Of a stretch of DNA of 64,000 nt, positions 30,644 through 38,904 are shown piece after piece (the stretch's first letter is position 1; every line of letters begins with the position of its first letter). The position numbers and the translations under genes are program-made. Origin of the DNA: Rubrivivax sp. (GTDB lineage: Bacteria; Pseudomonadota; Gammaproteobacteria; Burkholderiales; Burkholderiaceae_C); NCBI GenBank assembly GCA_022842305.1, contig JALHPY010000002.1, positions 1-64,000 on the forward strand, in the 5' to 3' direction. The notes under the pieces are model-generated. The model was not told where the DNA came from. It saw only the letters and a list, made by a program, of their open reading frames with translations, and searched no databases.

Positions 30644-32101
30644 ATGCTCCGCTCTGCCCTGTTCGCTGCCCTGTCCTGCTGCTTCGGGGCAGCGCACTCT
30701 CAGCCCGCGCCCGCCGCGGCCGAGCCCGAGATCGCCACGCCGGCGCCGCGCTCGGTGTCGCAGCGGCCCGACGAGCGCCGCGCCGAGAACCCCTTCACGG
30801 TGCAGATGTTCGGCCGCCCGGTCGAACTGGGCATGAGCTACGAAGGCTCTGTCGAACAGCGCCGCAACTTCGACCTGAACGGCGAGCGCAACCGCGACCG
30901 CGACGTCGCCAGCCACGAACTCAAGATCGACGCGCGCTGGAAGACCGCCGAACACACCACCTGGTTCCTGCAGGGCGTGGGCCTGTCCGACCGCCGCCGC
31001 TCGCGCAGCGACCGCACGGTGCAGCAACAGGAATCGGCCGAACGCGGCCAGACCTGGGTGATGTGGGAACAGCTGGGCGAGTACCCGCTGTCCATCCAGC
31101 TGGGCCGCATCGCGCTGCTGGAGCGCCGCTCATGGTGGTGGGATGAAGACCTGGACGCGGTGCGCGTGGTCTACAAGCCCGACAACTTGAAGCTCGAAAC
31201 CGGCCTGGCGCGCGAACTGATGCGGGTGTCTTCGGCCACGCGCGAGATCGACCCCCAGCAGAAGGCGGTGAAGCGCTGGTTCGGCAACCTGAACGTGCGC
31301 CTGGCGCCGCGCCACACCCTCGACTTCTTCTGGCTGCTGACCGACGACGACTCGCGCGCGCCCGCGCCCGGCAGCCTGTTCAACGAAGGCGAGGAAGATG
31401 CCTCTGACGGCCGCCTGCGCTGGTTCGGCATGCGCAGCAGCGGCGAGGTGCGCTTCGAGAGCAAGCACCGCTGGACCTACCGTGCCGACCTGGCCATGGT
31501 GCGCGGCCGCGAGTTCGTCACCGATTTCAGCACCACGGCCGCAGGCCAGCTGAGCGCCGGGGCCACCACGCGGCGCAACGTGAGCGGCCACGCCTGGGAC
31601 CTGGGCACGCAGTGGGTGTTGCCCGGCAGCCTGCGCCCGACCTTCAGCCTGGGCCTGGCCCAGGGCTCGGGCGCGCCGGGCACGGCCACGCAGGACAACA
31701 GCTTCCGCCAGACCGGCCTGCACGAGAACAAGGGCCGTATCGGCGGCGTCAAGCGCATGCGCTACTACGGCGAACTGCTCGACCCCGAACTGTCCAACCT
31801 GCGCGTCGCCACGGCCGGCTTCGGCCTGCGCCTGCTGGCCAACACCTCCATCGAGGTGGTGGTACACAAGTACCGCCAGCAGTTTGCCGACACGCGCATC
31901 GCCAACTCGCGCCTGTCGCAAGACCCCGAAGGCCTGAGCCGCGACATCGGCCACGAGGTCGATGTGCTGCTGGCCTCGCGCGAATGGCGGCAGTTCGAGC
32001 TGACGGTCACCTTCTCCAACTTCTACCCGGGCGAGGCCTTCGCCGAGGACCGCCGCACCGTGGCCCAGGGGGTGGAGCTGGGCATCGCGCTGAACTTCTG
32101 A
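30644..32101 (+). CDS. alginate-export-like outer-membrane beta-barrel, glycan cluster gene 10
   Basis: The 485-residue protein starts with a signal peptide (MLRSALFAALSCCFGAAHSQ). It continues with alternating hydrophobic/polar strands, for example WVMWEQLGEYPLSIQLGRIAL and WWDEDLDAVRVVYKP, and ends in an aromatic residue (LGIALNF), as outer-membrane barrels do. The strand pattern and the RRSWWWDEDLDAV segment resemble the alginate_exp (AlgE-like) family. It would provide the outer-membrane exit for the product. It is the only cluster protein with an export signal. ATG 30644 is preferred over the GTG at 30641. It lies 16 nt after gene 9. Confidence 0.8.
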   Translation: MLRSALFAALSCCFGAAHSQPAPAAAEPEIATPAPRSVSQRPDERRAENPFTVQMFGRPVELGMSYEGSVEQRRNFDLNGERNRDRDVASHELKIDARWKTAEHTTWFLQGVGLSDRRRSRSDRTVQQQESAERGQTWVMWEQLGEYPLSIQLGRIALLERRSWWWDEDLDAVRVVYKPDNLKLETGLARELMRVSSATREIDPQQKAVKRWFGNLNVRLAPRHTLDFFWLLTDDDSRAPAPGSLFNEGEEDASDGRLRWFGMRSSGEVRFESKHRWTYRADLAMVRGREFVTDFSTTAAGQLSAGATTRRNVSGHAWDLGTQWVLPGSLRPTFSLGLAQGSGAPGTATQDNSFRQTGLHENKGRIGGVKRMRYYGELLDPELSNLRVATAGFGLRLLANTSIEVVVHKYRQQFADTRIANSRLSQDPEGLSRDIGHEVDVLLASREWRQFELTVTFSNFYPGEAFAEDRRTVAQGVELGIALNF

Positions 32102-32270
32102 GCCCGCGCGCTGTATCAGGCGCCGCCCGCCGCACTCTGTCGGGTGTCGCGCACCCCCGGGTCACTGCCCGCCCTCCGAGCAGGCATTCCAGCGACGCAG
32201 CTCCCGAGATGGTGCATCGCGGAGCGCCAATCCAGCAGGTGCCGTCGCGCGCTGCCCACCGGGGGTGAAG

Positions 32271-33650
32271 ATGAAGCTGACGATCGTGGGCACGGGCCTG
32301 GCGGGCCTGGTAGCAGGCGCAGGACTGGCCGAACTGGGCAATGAGGTGCTGTGCGTAGATCCCGATCAGACGCGCATCGCCCGCCTGCAACGGGGGGATC
32401 TTCCGCTGCTGGAGCCGGGCCTGGCCGAACTGATGGCCCGCCACGTGGCTTGCGGGCGGCTGCGCTTCAGCACCGATCTGCGTGAAGGCGTGGGCTTCGG
32501 CGCCGTGCAGGTCATCGCGGTGGAAACGCCGGCCGACAAGCAGGGCGCCATCGACATGCAGCAGATGCTGGTGGCGGCCTACCGCATCGGCCTGTACATG
32601 AACGACTACAAGCTGGTGGTCGACAAGAGCACCGGCCCAGTGGGCAGCGCCGACGCCGTGCGCGCAGCCATCAGCGCCGGCCTGGCCGAGCGTGGCGTGG
32701 ATCTGGGCTTCGACGTTGTCAGCAACCCCTGCTTTGCGCCCGAGGGCACGGCGCTGCAGGACTTCCTGAACCCGGCGCGCATCGTGGTCGGCGCCGACGC
32801 CGCGCGCGCCGTGGAGCTGATGCAGGCGCTGTACGCGCCGCTGCGGCGCACGCGCGAGCGCCTGGTGCTGATGGACATCCGTTCGGCCAAACTCTCCAAG
32901 TACGCGGCCAGCGCCATGCTGGCCGCGCGCCTGAGCGTGATGAACGAGATCGCGGGCCTGGCCGGGAAGCTGGGCGCCGACATCGAACAAGTGCGCCGCG
33001 GCCTGGCCGATGACCCGCGCATCGGCGCGCAGCACCTGGCCGCCGGCTGCGGCTGGGGCGGCGAGGGCCTGCCCAAGGACCTGACGGCCCTGCAGCAGAT
33101 GGCGCAATGGGTGGGCGAGCCGCTGCCGCTGCTGGGCGCGGTGACGCGCGCCAACGAACGCCAGAAACTGCTGCTGGTGGAGCACGTGGTCGAGCGTTTC
33201 GGCGAAGACCTGCAGGGCCGGCACTTCGCCCTGTGGGGCCTGGCCCACCAGCCCGGCAGCAGCGAGCTGCGCGAGGCCCCCAGCCGCGTCGTCATCCACG
33301 AGTTGCTGCGCCGCGGCGCCACCCTCTGCGCGCACGACCCCCAGGCCCTGGCCGAGGCACGGCGCGTTTTCAACGGCGTGCCCGGCATCGGCTTTGCCGC
33401 CACGCCGCTGGACGCCGCCATCGACGCCGACGCGCTGCTGCTGCTGACCGACTGGAACGACTACCTGGCGCCTGACTTCGACGCGCTGCAGGCTGCGCTG
33501 CGCCGCCCCATGATCTTCGACGGCCGCAACCTGTACGTGCCCGAGCAGATGCGCGGCCTGGGTTTCGACTACATCTCGATCGGCCGGCCGGCGCAATGGG
33601 CCGCCGAAGCCGTCGACTCGGTGCACATCGACCTGCCCCTGGCCGCATGA
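32271..33650 (+). CDS. UDP-glucose/GDP-mannose dehydrogenase homologue with altered active site, glycan cluster gene 11
   Basis: The 459-residue protein is clearly of the UGD family: Rossmann motif IVGTGLAGLVAGAGLAELG, KSTGPVGS, SKYAASAMLAARLSVMNE, GWGGEGLPKDLTAL and a full C-terminal domain. UGDs oxidise the C6 alcohol to a carboxylate using a Cys in GYGGxCxPKD and a Glu in NPEFLxEG. Here the Cys position is Gly266 (GGEGLPKD), the Glu position is Cys154 (SNPCFAPEG), and the usual Asn after SKxAA is Ser; the Lys is kept. The frame is intact. It may be a single-step dehydrogenase, a non-catalytic partner, or a changed enzyme. It starts 169 bp after gene 10 and overlaps gene 12 by 4 nt. Confidence 0.88.
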   Translation: MKLTIVGTGLAGLVAGAGLAELGNEVLCVDPDQTRIARLQRGDLPLLEPGLAELMARHVACGRLRFSTDLREGVGFGAVQVIAVETPADKQGAIDMQQMLVAAYRIGLYMNDYKLVVDKSTGPVGSADAVRAAISAGLAERGVDLGFDVVSNPCFAPEGTALQDFLNPARIVVGADAARAVELMQALYAPLRRTRERLVLMDIRSAKLSKYAASAMLAARLSVMNEIAGLAGKLGADIEQVRRGLADDPRIGAQHLAAGCGWGGEGLPKDLTALQQMAQWVGEPLPLLGAVTRANERQKLLLVEHVVERFGEDLQGRHFALWGLAHQPGSSELREAPSRVVIHELLRRGATLCAHDPQALAEARRVFNGVPGIGFAATPLDAAIDADALLLLTDWNDYLAPDFDALQAALRRPMIFDGRNLYVPEQMRGLGFDYISIGRPAQWAAEAVDSVHIDLPLAA

Positions 33651-34780
33651 AACCCCGCATCCTGTACTACTGCCAGAGCCTGGTCGGCATCGGCCACCTG
33701 AGCTGCAGCCTGCGCATCATCCAGGAACTGCTGCCGCACTGCGATGTCGACCTGGTCTATGGTGGACTGGATACCGGCACGCCGCTGGTGCAGCCCGGCC
33801 TGCGCAGCCTGCGTCTGGCCACGCTGCTGCACGATGAAGACAGCGGCGAGTTCTTCGCCCCCGATGACCTGCGCCCCATCACCGAGATCTGGGTCGACCG
33901 CGCCCAGGCCATCGCCGGCTTCCTGCGCATGCCCTACCAGGGCATCGTGGTCGAGTTCTACCCCTTCGGCCGGCGCCGCTTCAAGGACGAGATCCTGGGC
34001 CTGGTGCGCGCGGTGCATGCCGCCTGCGGCGCGGTGCCGGTGTTCAGCTCGGTGCGCGAGGTGCTGGTGCCGCGCCCGGTCGAGAACGAACGGCGCATGC
34101 TCGCGTCGGTGAAGAAACACATCCACACCGTGTTCGTGCGCGGCGACCCCGATGTGATCCGCTTCGACGAGACCTTCTCGCTGGCGCCCGAGCTGGGCGA
34201 CAAGCTCTGCTACACCGGCTACATCAGCCCGCCGCCGCCTGCCAGGCGGCCGGCACGCAAGCAGCAGGTGCTGGTCAGCCAGGGCGGCGGCAACGTCGGC
34301 CGCGAACTGCTGGTGGCCGCCATCGGCACGGCCGCGCTGATGCCGCAGCTGCACTTTCTGCTGGCCTGCGGCTCGCGCACCCTGCCCGAGGAGATCGAAT
34401 CGCTGCGTGCCCAGGTGCGCAGCGCCAACGTCGAGATCGTGCCCTTCCTGGCGGACTTCATGCGCCACCTGATGGAGTCGGCCGCGTCCATCAGCATGGG
34501 CGGCGACAACACCTTGCTGGACGTGCTGCGCGCGCGCACGCCAGGCCTGGCCTATCCGTACCAGGACAACCCCGAGCAGGGCATCCGCATCCGCAAGTTC
34601 GCCGAGAAGGGCCTGATGCACGAGCTGGGCCCCGCCGACCTGCAACCCGAGCGGCTGAAGGCGCGCATCGAGCAAGCACTGCAGGCGCCCTACCCCACCC
34701 AGACCGTGCGCATGAACGGCGCGCGCGAAACCGCCGACCGCATCCGCGCCACCATCGCCCAGACCACCGCAGCCGCATGA
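33647..34780 (+). CDS. MurG-like glycosyltransferase (COG4671 type), glycan cluster gene 12
   Basis: The 377-residue product starts RILYYCQSLVGIGHLSCSLRI, the GxGH signature also found in gene 8, and has the shared PFGRRRFKDEILGLV block. The donor-binding half has QVLVSQGGGNVGRELL and ASISMGGDNTLLDVL. It is the third enzyme of this type in the cluster. The ATG at 33647 overlaps gene 11 by 4 nt; the ORF-track start is earlier and inside gene 11. It is cytoplasmic or peripheral to the membrane by lack of hydrophobic segments. Donor and acceptor are unknown. Confidence 0.83.
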   Translation: MKPRILYYCQSLVGIGHLSCSLRIIQELLPHCDVDLVYGGLDTGTPLVQPGLRSLRLATLLHDEDSGEFFAPDDLRPITEIWVDRAQAIAGFLRMPYQGIVVEFYPFGRRRFKDEILGLVRAVHAACGAVPVFSSVREVLVPRPVENERRMLASVKKHIHTVFVRGDPDVIRFDETFSLAPELGDKLCYTGYISPPPPARRPARKQQVLVSQGGGNVGRELLVAAIGTAALMPQLHFLLACGSRTLPEEIESLRAQVRSANVEIVPFLADFMRHLMESAASISMGGDNTLLDVLRARTPGLAYPYQDNPEQGIRIRKFAEKGLMHELGPADLQPERLKARIEQALQAPYPTQTVRMNGARETADRIRATIAQTTAAA

Positions 34781-36228
34781 ACCCGGTGCGCGCCGAGAAC
34801 GCCCGGCCCGGCACGGCCGACTGGGCGCTGCAGCGGCCGGCGCTGGGGCGCGAGATCGAGGGCTACGCCAGCGCCTGCAGCGTCAACCGCGGCGACAGCA
34901 TCGCCCTGTACGTCAACACCCACGCGCCCCGCTACGTGCTGGAGGTGTTCCGCATGGGCTGGTACCAGGGCCTGGGCGCGCGCCGATTCCTGGGGCCGGT
35001 CACCCTGCCAGGCATTGCCCAGCCCATGCCCGAGATGGACCCCGACACCGGGCTGGTGGACTGCGCCTGGCTCGCTCCTCATGCGCTGCGCACGGCCGAC
35101 GCACAGCATCCCGAGGGCTGGCCCAGCGGCGTCTACCTGGCGCGGCTCACGGCGTCTGGCAGCGGTGCGCAGAGCTACATCTTCTTCGTGGTGCGCGACG
35201 ACGCACGCACGCCGGCATTGCGCATGCAACTGGGCGTGACCACCTACCAGGCCTACAACGCCTGGGGCGGCAAGTCGCTGTACCACTGGGGCAGCAGCGG
35301 CGGCCAGCGCGCCAGCCGCGTGTCATTCAACCGGCCCTACGCCGCGAATGCGCAGAACCCGGCGGCCGCGTACGGGATGGGTGCGGGCGAGTTCCTCACC
35401 AACGTCCAGCCCCACCCCGACCACTACGGCCCCCGCAACGCCGCCTGGGACTGCAACCTGCTGCGCTGGCTGGAGCACGAGGGCTGCGACGTGGCCTACT
35501 GCACCAACCTCGACACGCACGCCGACGCCGCCATGCTGCGCCGGTGCAGCGGCTGGCTGTCCAGCGGCCACGACGAGTACTGGACGCTGGCCATGCGCGA
35601 CCACATCGAAGCCGCACGCGACGCCGGCATCAACCTGGGTTTCTTCACCGCCAACGCCGCCTACTGGCAGGTGCGGCTGGAGCCCAGCGCGGCCACCGGC
35701 CAGGCCGACCGCATCATGGTCTGCCACAAGAAGGCCAAGGCCGACCCGCTGTTCCGCAGCCAGCCGCGGCTGGCCACCGACAAGTGGCGCAGCGCCGCCG
35801 TCGGCCGGCCCGAGGAGCAGCTGATTGGCGTGATGTACTGCGCCGACCCGGTGGACGGCGACATCGTCGTCACGCGCCCGGATCACTGGGTGTTTGCCGG
35901 CACCGGCCTGCGCGCCGGCGATCGCCTGCCCGGGCTGCTGGGCTACGAGGTCGACGCGGCCCAGGGTGGCGGGCCGGCCGGCCTGGAGATCCTGGCCGAA
36001 TCCCCGTGGACCGCGATGAATGACCCCGCCCAGCAAGGCGTGGCGCACATGAGCGTCTACACCGCGCCCAGCGGTGCCGTGGTGTTTGCCACCGGCAGCA
36101 TCCAGTGGGCCTGGGGCTTGGACGACTACAACGCGCCCGGCCTGCGCTCTTCACGCCTGAGCGCCGCGGCCCAGCAGATCACGCGCAACGTGCTGCAGCG
36201 CCTGGGCGGGCGCAACAAAGCTACATGA
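34777..36228 (+). CDS. N,N-dimethylformamidase large-subunit-like protein, glycan cluster gene 13
   Basis: The 483-residue protein resembles the C-terminal domain of the dimethylformamidase beta subunit. Visible blocks are GYASACSVNRGDSIALYV, EVFRMGWYQGLGARR, VTTYQAYNAWGGKSLY, LSSGHDEYWT and a late GAVVFATGSIQWAWGLDD. In dimethylformamidase this part carries a mononuclear iron site and hydrolyses an amide. In a glycan cluster it may act on an N-acyl or amide group, but this is inference. It has no signal peptide. It overlaps gene 12 by 4 nt, and its last 8 nt overlap the 3' end of the opposite-strand phosphatase gene. Confidence 0.78.
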   Translation: MNPVRAENARPGTADWALQRPALGREIEGYASACSVNRGDSIALYVNTHAPRYVLEVFRMGWYQGLGARRFLGPVTLPGIAQPMPEMDPDTGLVDCAWLAPHALRTADAQHPEGWPSGVYLARLTASGSGAQSYIFFVVRDDARTPALRMQLGVTTYQAYNAWGGKSLYHWGSSGGQRASRVSFNRPYAANAQNPAAAYGMGAGEFLTNVQPHPDHYGPRNAAWDCNLLRWLEHEGCDVAYCTNLDTHADAAMLRRCSGWLSSGHDEYWTLAMRDHIEAARDAGINLGFFTANAAYWQVRLEPSAATGQADRIMVCHKKAKADPLFRSQPRLATDKWRSAAVGRPEEQLIGVMYCADPVDGDIVVTRPDHWVFAGTGLRAGDRLPGLLGYEVDAAQGGGPAGLEILAESPWTAMNDPAQQGVAHMSVYTAPSGAVVFATGSIQWAWGLDDYNAPGLRSSRLSAAAQQITRNVLQRLGGRNKAT

Positions 36229-36943
36229 CGAAGCCGTCGACCCACTGCCCCGTCTTGCTGCCGCTGAGCGTGCCGGTGGCGATGGCCGCCGCGGTGCCCG
36301 GCGCGCCCGGCTCGACGCGGTAGAAGAACTTGTTGCGCAGGCGGATCTCGGGCCAGCGCTCGCGCGGCCAGGCCAGCAGCGTGCCCAGCAGCACGCGGTT
36401 GGTGGCGCGGTGGCCCACCACCAGGATGCGCTGGCCCCGGTGGCGCTGCAGCAGGGTCTGCAAGGCCTCTTCCACGCGCTGGGCGAAGACATCGAAGCGC
36501 TCGCCGCCGGGCACGCCCGGGCCCCAGGGGTCGGCCGCCCACTGGGCCCACAGGGTCTGGGCCTCGGGGTCGGTCTCGTCGCGGTGGCGGCCCTGCAGCA
36601 CGCCCATGTGGATTTCGTTGAGCGCGGGCAGCGAGACGATGGCCAGCCCCCTGGTCGTGGCCGTGGGCTGGGCCGTGGCCACGGTGCGCTGCAGTGCGCT
36701 GGCGTAGATGGCGGCCAGCGGCTCCTGCGCCAGGCATTGCGCCAGCGCCGCGCTCTGCAGCTGGCCCTTGGGTGACAGGCCCGGGTCGAGCTGGCCCGTG
36801 ACCAGGCCCTGGTTGTTCCATTCGCTCTGGCCGTGACGGGCGATGTAGAGGATGGTGGCCGACTCGGCCGTGGAAACTGCACTCATGGAGGTCAACGCGC
36901 GGGCCAAGGGCCCGGTGCCAGCTGGTTCGGTGATTGCCTGCAT
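36221..36943 (-). CDS. histidine phosphatase superfamily protein (phosphoglycerate-mutase-like)
   Basis: The product (240 residues from ATG 36943, or 221 from ATG 36886) has the catalytic RHGQSEWN motif and the second His in ILVVGHRATNRVLL. This defines the histidine phosphatase (GpmB/CobC-like) superfamily. It hydrolyses a phosphate ester; the substrate cannot be told from sequence. Neither start has a strong Shine-Dalgarno, and the homology begins at ILYIARHGQ, so the shorter form is possible. It is convergent with the glycan cluster, with the two 3' ends overlapping by 8 nt. Confidence 0.83.
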   Translation of the reverse strand: MQAITEPAGTGPLARALTSMSAVSTAESATILYIARHGQSEWNNQGLVTGQLDPGLSPKGQLQSAALAQCLAQEPLAAIYASALQRTVATAQPTATTRGLAIVSLPALNEIHMGVLQGRHRDETDPEAQTLWAQWAADPWGPGVPGGERFDVFAQRVEEALQTLLQRHRGQRILVVGHRATNRVLLGTLLAWPRERWPEIRLRNKFFYRVEPGAPGTAAAIATGTLSGSKTGQWVDGFVM

Positions 36944-37040
36944 TGTCTACGGCCGCGAGCCAGGGCTCCGCTCCCCCAAGCCCGGCGTGCTGGCGCCCCA
37001 AGCCTCACAATGACGCAGCCACACCCACCAAGGCAATGCC

Positions 37041-37517
37041 ATGTCCTGCTTGCGCACGCGCCGACTCTGCTTCCTGGCCCCGTTGGCCGTCGCGCTGGCG
37101 CTGGCCGGCGCGCCCTTGCACGCCGCGCCCGGCGACCAGCCGGTGAAGCCCGGCCTGCCCCAGGCCCCCCAGCCCGAGGACAAGTCGCGCAGCCGCACGG
37201 CATCGCTGCCCGCCAAGGGCCTGTTCGTGGGCGACAAGCTCAGTGACGGCGCCAAGGCACGGCTCACCGACCTGGTGCTCGAGGCCCTGGGCCTGAACGT
37301 CGAGGTGGCGCTGGTGGTACCGGTGGGCCCCTGGCAGATCGACGGCGGCACCCATGCCGACAACGACCTGACCCAGGCCCGCCTGAGCGCCGTGCGCCGC
37401 TTCCTGGCCGAGCGTGGGGTCGACCCCAAGCGCATCTACGTCGAGAGCCGCACCGATGCCAAGGTCAAGGAACCGCGGCTGGATGTGCAACTGGTGGGCA
37501 AGCCAGGCGGCGATTGA
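37041..37517 (+). CDS. periplasmic protein with OmpA-like C-terminal domain
   Basis: The 158-residue protein has a signal peptide (LCFLAPLAVALALAGAPLHA). A short Pro/Lys linker is followed by a domain ending NDLTQARLSAVRRFLAERGVDPKRIYVESR. This is the peptidoglycan-binding OmpA-like pattern, in which the LSxxRAxAVxxxLxxxGV helix is diagnostic. The domain is shorter than usual and lacks the typical GHTD segment, so peptidoglycan binding is uncertain. It is convergent with phoR, 18 bp apart. Confidence 0.7.
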   Translation: MSCLRTRRLCFLAPLAVALALAGAPLHAAPGDQPVKPGLPQAPQPEDKSRSRTASLPAKGLFVGDKLSDGAKARLTDLVLEALGLNVEVALVVPVGPWQIDGGTHADNDLTQARLSAVRRFLAERGVDPKRIYVESRTDAKVKEPRLDVQLVGKPGGD

Positions 37518-37535
37518 GCCGCGGCTTGCGCAGAA

Positions 37536-38891
37536 CTATTGCCGGGCCAGTGCCACGGGCTCGGTCTCGGGCGCGGCCACCGGCCGGCGGCGCACGCGGT
37601 ACGACGGAAACACCAGCCTGAAGCTGGAGCCCTGACCGGGCTCGCTGCGGATGTCGATCTCGCCCCCGTGGCGCTGCACCACGTGCTTGACGATGGACAG
37701 GCCCAGCCCGGTGCCGCCGGTGTCGCGCGAACGGCTACCGTCCACGCGGTAGAAGCGCTCGGTCAGACGGGGAATGTGTTCGCGCGCGATGCCCGGGCCG
37801 CTGTCGCTGACCTCGACCTCGGCGCCGCCGTCCTCGCGCCAGCGCCACTGCAGCCGGATGCGCCCGCCCGCGGGCGTGTAGCGCACGGCGTTGTTGAGCA
37901 GGTTGCCGAAGGCGCTGAGCAGTTCGGGCTCTGAACCGGCCAGTTCGGCCTCGTCGCTGCCCGCCAGTTCGATGACATGCCGGCCGGCCGACAGTGCCAT
38001 GGCATCGGCATGCGCCTGGCGCAGCGTGGCGCCCACCGCCACCCAGCGGTCGGCGCCGGGGCGGGGGCTGCCCTCCAGCTGGGCCAGCGTGAGCAGATCG
38101 CCCACCAGGGCCTGCATGCGCGTGGCCTGCTGCTGCATGAGCGTGAGAACGCGCTGGCGCTCGACCTCGCTCAACGGCAGCATGGCCAGGGTCTCGAGAA
38201 AGCCCGACAGCACCGTCAGCGGCGTGCGGATCTCGTGCGACACGTTGGCCACGAAGTCGCGGCGCATGGCGTCGGTGCGCTCGCGCTCGGTGATGTCCTG
38301 CGACAGCACCAGCTTCATGCCATCGCCATAGGGCCGCACCAGCACCGACAGCAGCGTGCGGCCCTGCGGCCCGGGAAAGATCACCGGCTCGTCGTAGCGG
38401 CCGGCCTGCAGGTGGGCCACGAAGGCCGGGGCGCGCACGAGGTTGGTGATGCGCTGGCGCCGGTCGCGCCGGGGGTCGAGCTCGAAGTGCGCCGCGGCCA
38501 CCACGTTGCACCACTCGATGGCGCCCACGGCGTCGAGCATGAGCACGCCGTTGGGCGACGCGTCGATGGCCGACAGGAACTGCTGCAGGCGCAGCCGCTC
38601 TTGTTCCAGCGCGGCGTCGCGCACGCGCAGCGTGCGTTCCATGCGGTAGCCCAGCTCGCCCCAGAAGCCGGTTTCGCGCGGCGCCTCGTGCTCCTGCGCG
38701 CCGCGCAGCCATTCCATCAGCCGCTGGCCGTGGCGCAGGTCCAGCAGCACGGCGCCGAACACGCCCACGAGTGCGCCCAAGACCAGGGAACCGGCTGGCA
38801 TGTGCGTCAGCTGCCCCAGCAGATAGCCGCCCAGCACGCCCCCCACCACCACCAGCAGCGCGGCCAGGAAGCGTGCGATCAACCAGCCCAT
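37536..38891 (-). CDS. phoR: phosphate regulon sensor histidine kinase PhoR
   Basis: PhoR phosphorylates PhoB when phosphate is scarce. The 451-residue protein has two N-terminal membrane segments (FLAALLVVVGGVLGGYLL and LVLGALVGVFGAVLLDL), a PAS domain (FLSAIDASPNGVLMLD) and the HisKA box VANVSHEIRTPL near residue 222. The HATPase follows, with NLLNNAVRYTP, VSDSGPGI and GGTGLGLSIVKHVV. It lies 13 nt after phoB in the pst-pho operon. The C-terminal tail is basic. All catalytic residues are seen. Confidence 0.95.
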   Translation of the reverse strand: MGWLIARFLAALLVVVGGVLGGYLLGQLTHMPAGSLVLGALVGVFGAVLLDLRHGQRLMEWLRGAQEHEAPRETGFWGELGYRMERTLRVRDAALEQERLRLQQFLSAIDASPNGVLMLDAVGAIEWCNVVAAAHFELDPRRDRRQRITNLVRAPAFVAHLQAGRYDEPVIFPGPQGRTLLSVLVRPYGDGMKLVLSQDITERERTDAMRRDFVANVSHEIRTPLTVLSGFLETLAMLPLSEVERQRVLTLMQQQATRMQALVGDLLTLAQLEGSPRPGADRWVAVGATLRQAHADAMALSAGRHVIELAGSDEAELAGSEPELLSAFGNLLNNAVRYTPAGGRIRLQWRWREDGGAEVEVSDSGPGIAREHIPRLTERFYRVDGSRSRDTGGTGLGLSIVKHVVQRHGGEIDIRSEPGQGSSFRLVFPSYRVRRRPVAAPETEPVALARQ

Positions 38892-38904
38892 GGCGGTGCC
38901 AGGT

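Noticed and set aside
32271-33650. pseudogene or sequencing error as explanation of the UGD changes
   Set aside because: The frame is open over the full family length, the NAD-binding and C-terminal regions are intact, and several separate active-site residues differ, which a single error cannot explain.
18181-36228. recent horizontal transfer of the glycan cluster
   Set aside because: No integrase, insertion sequence or tRNA border was seen, and base composition looks the same as in the flanking core genes.
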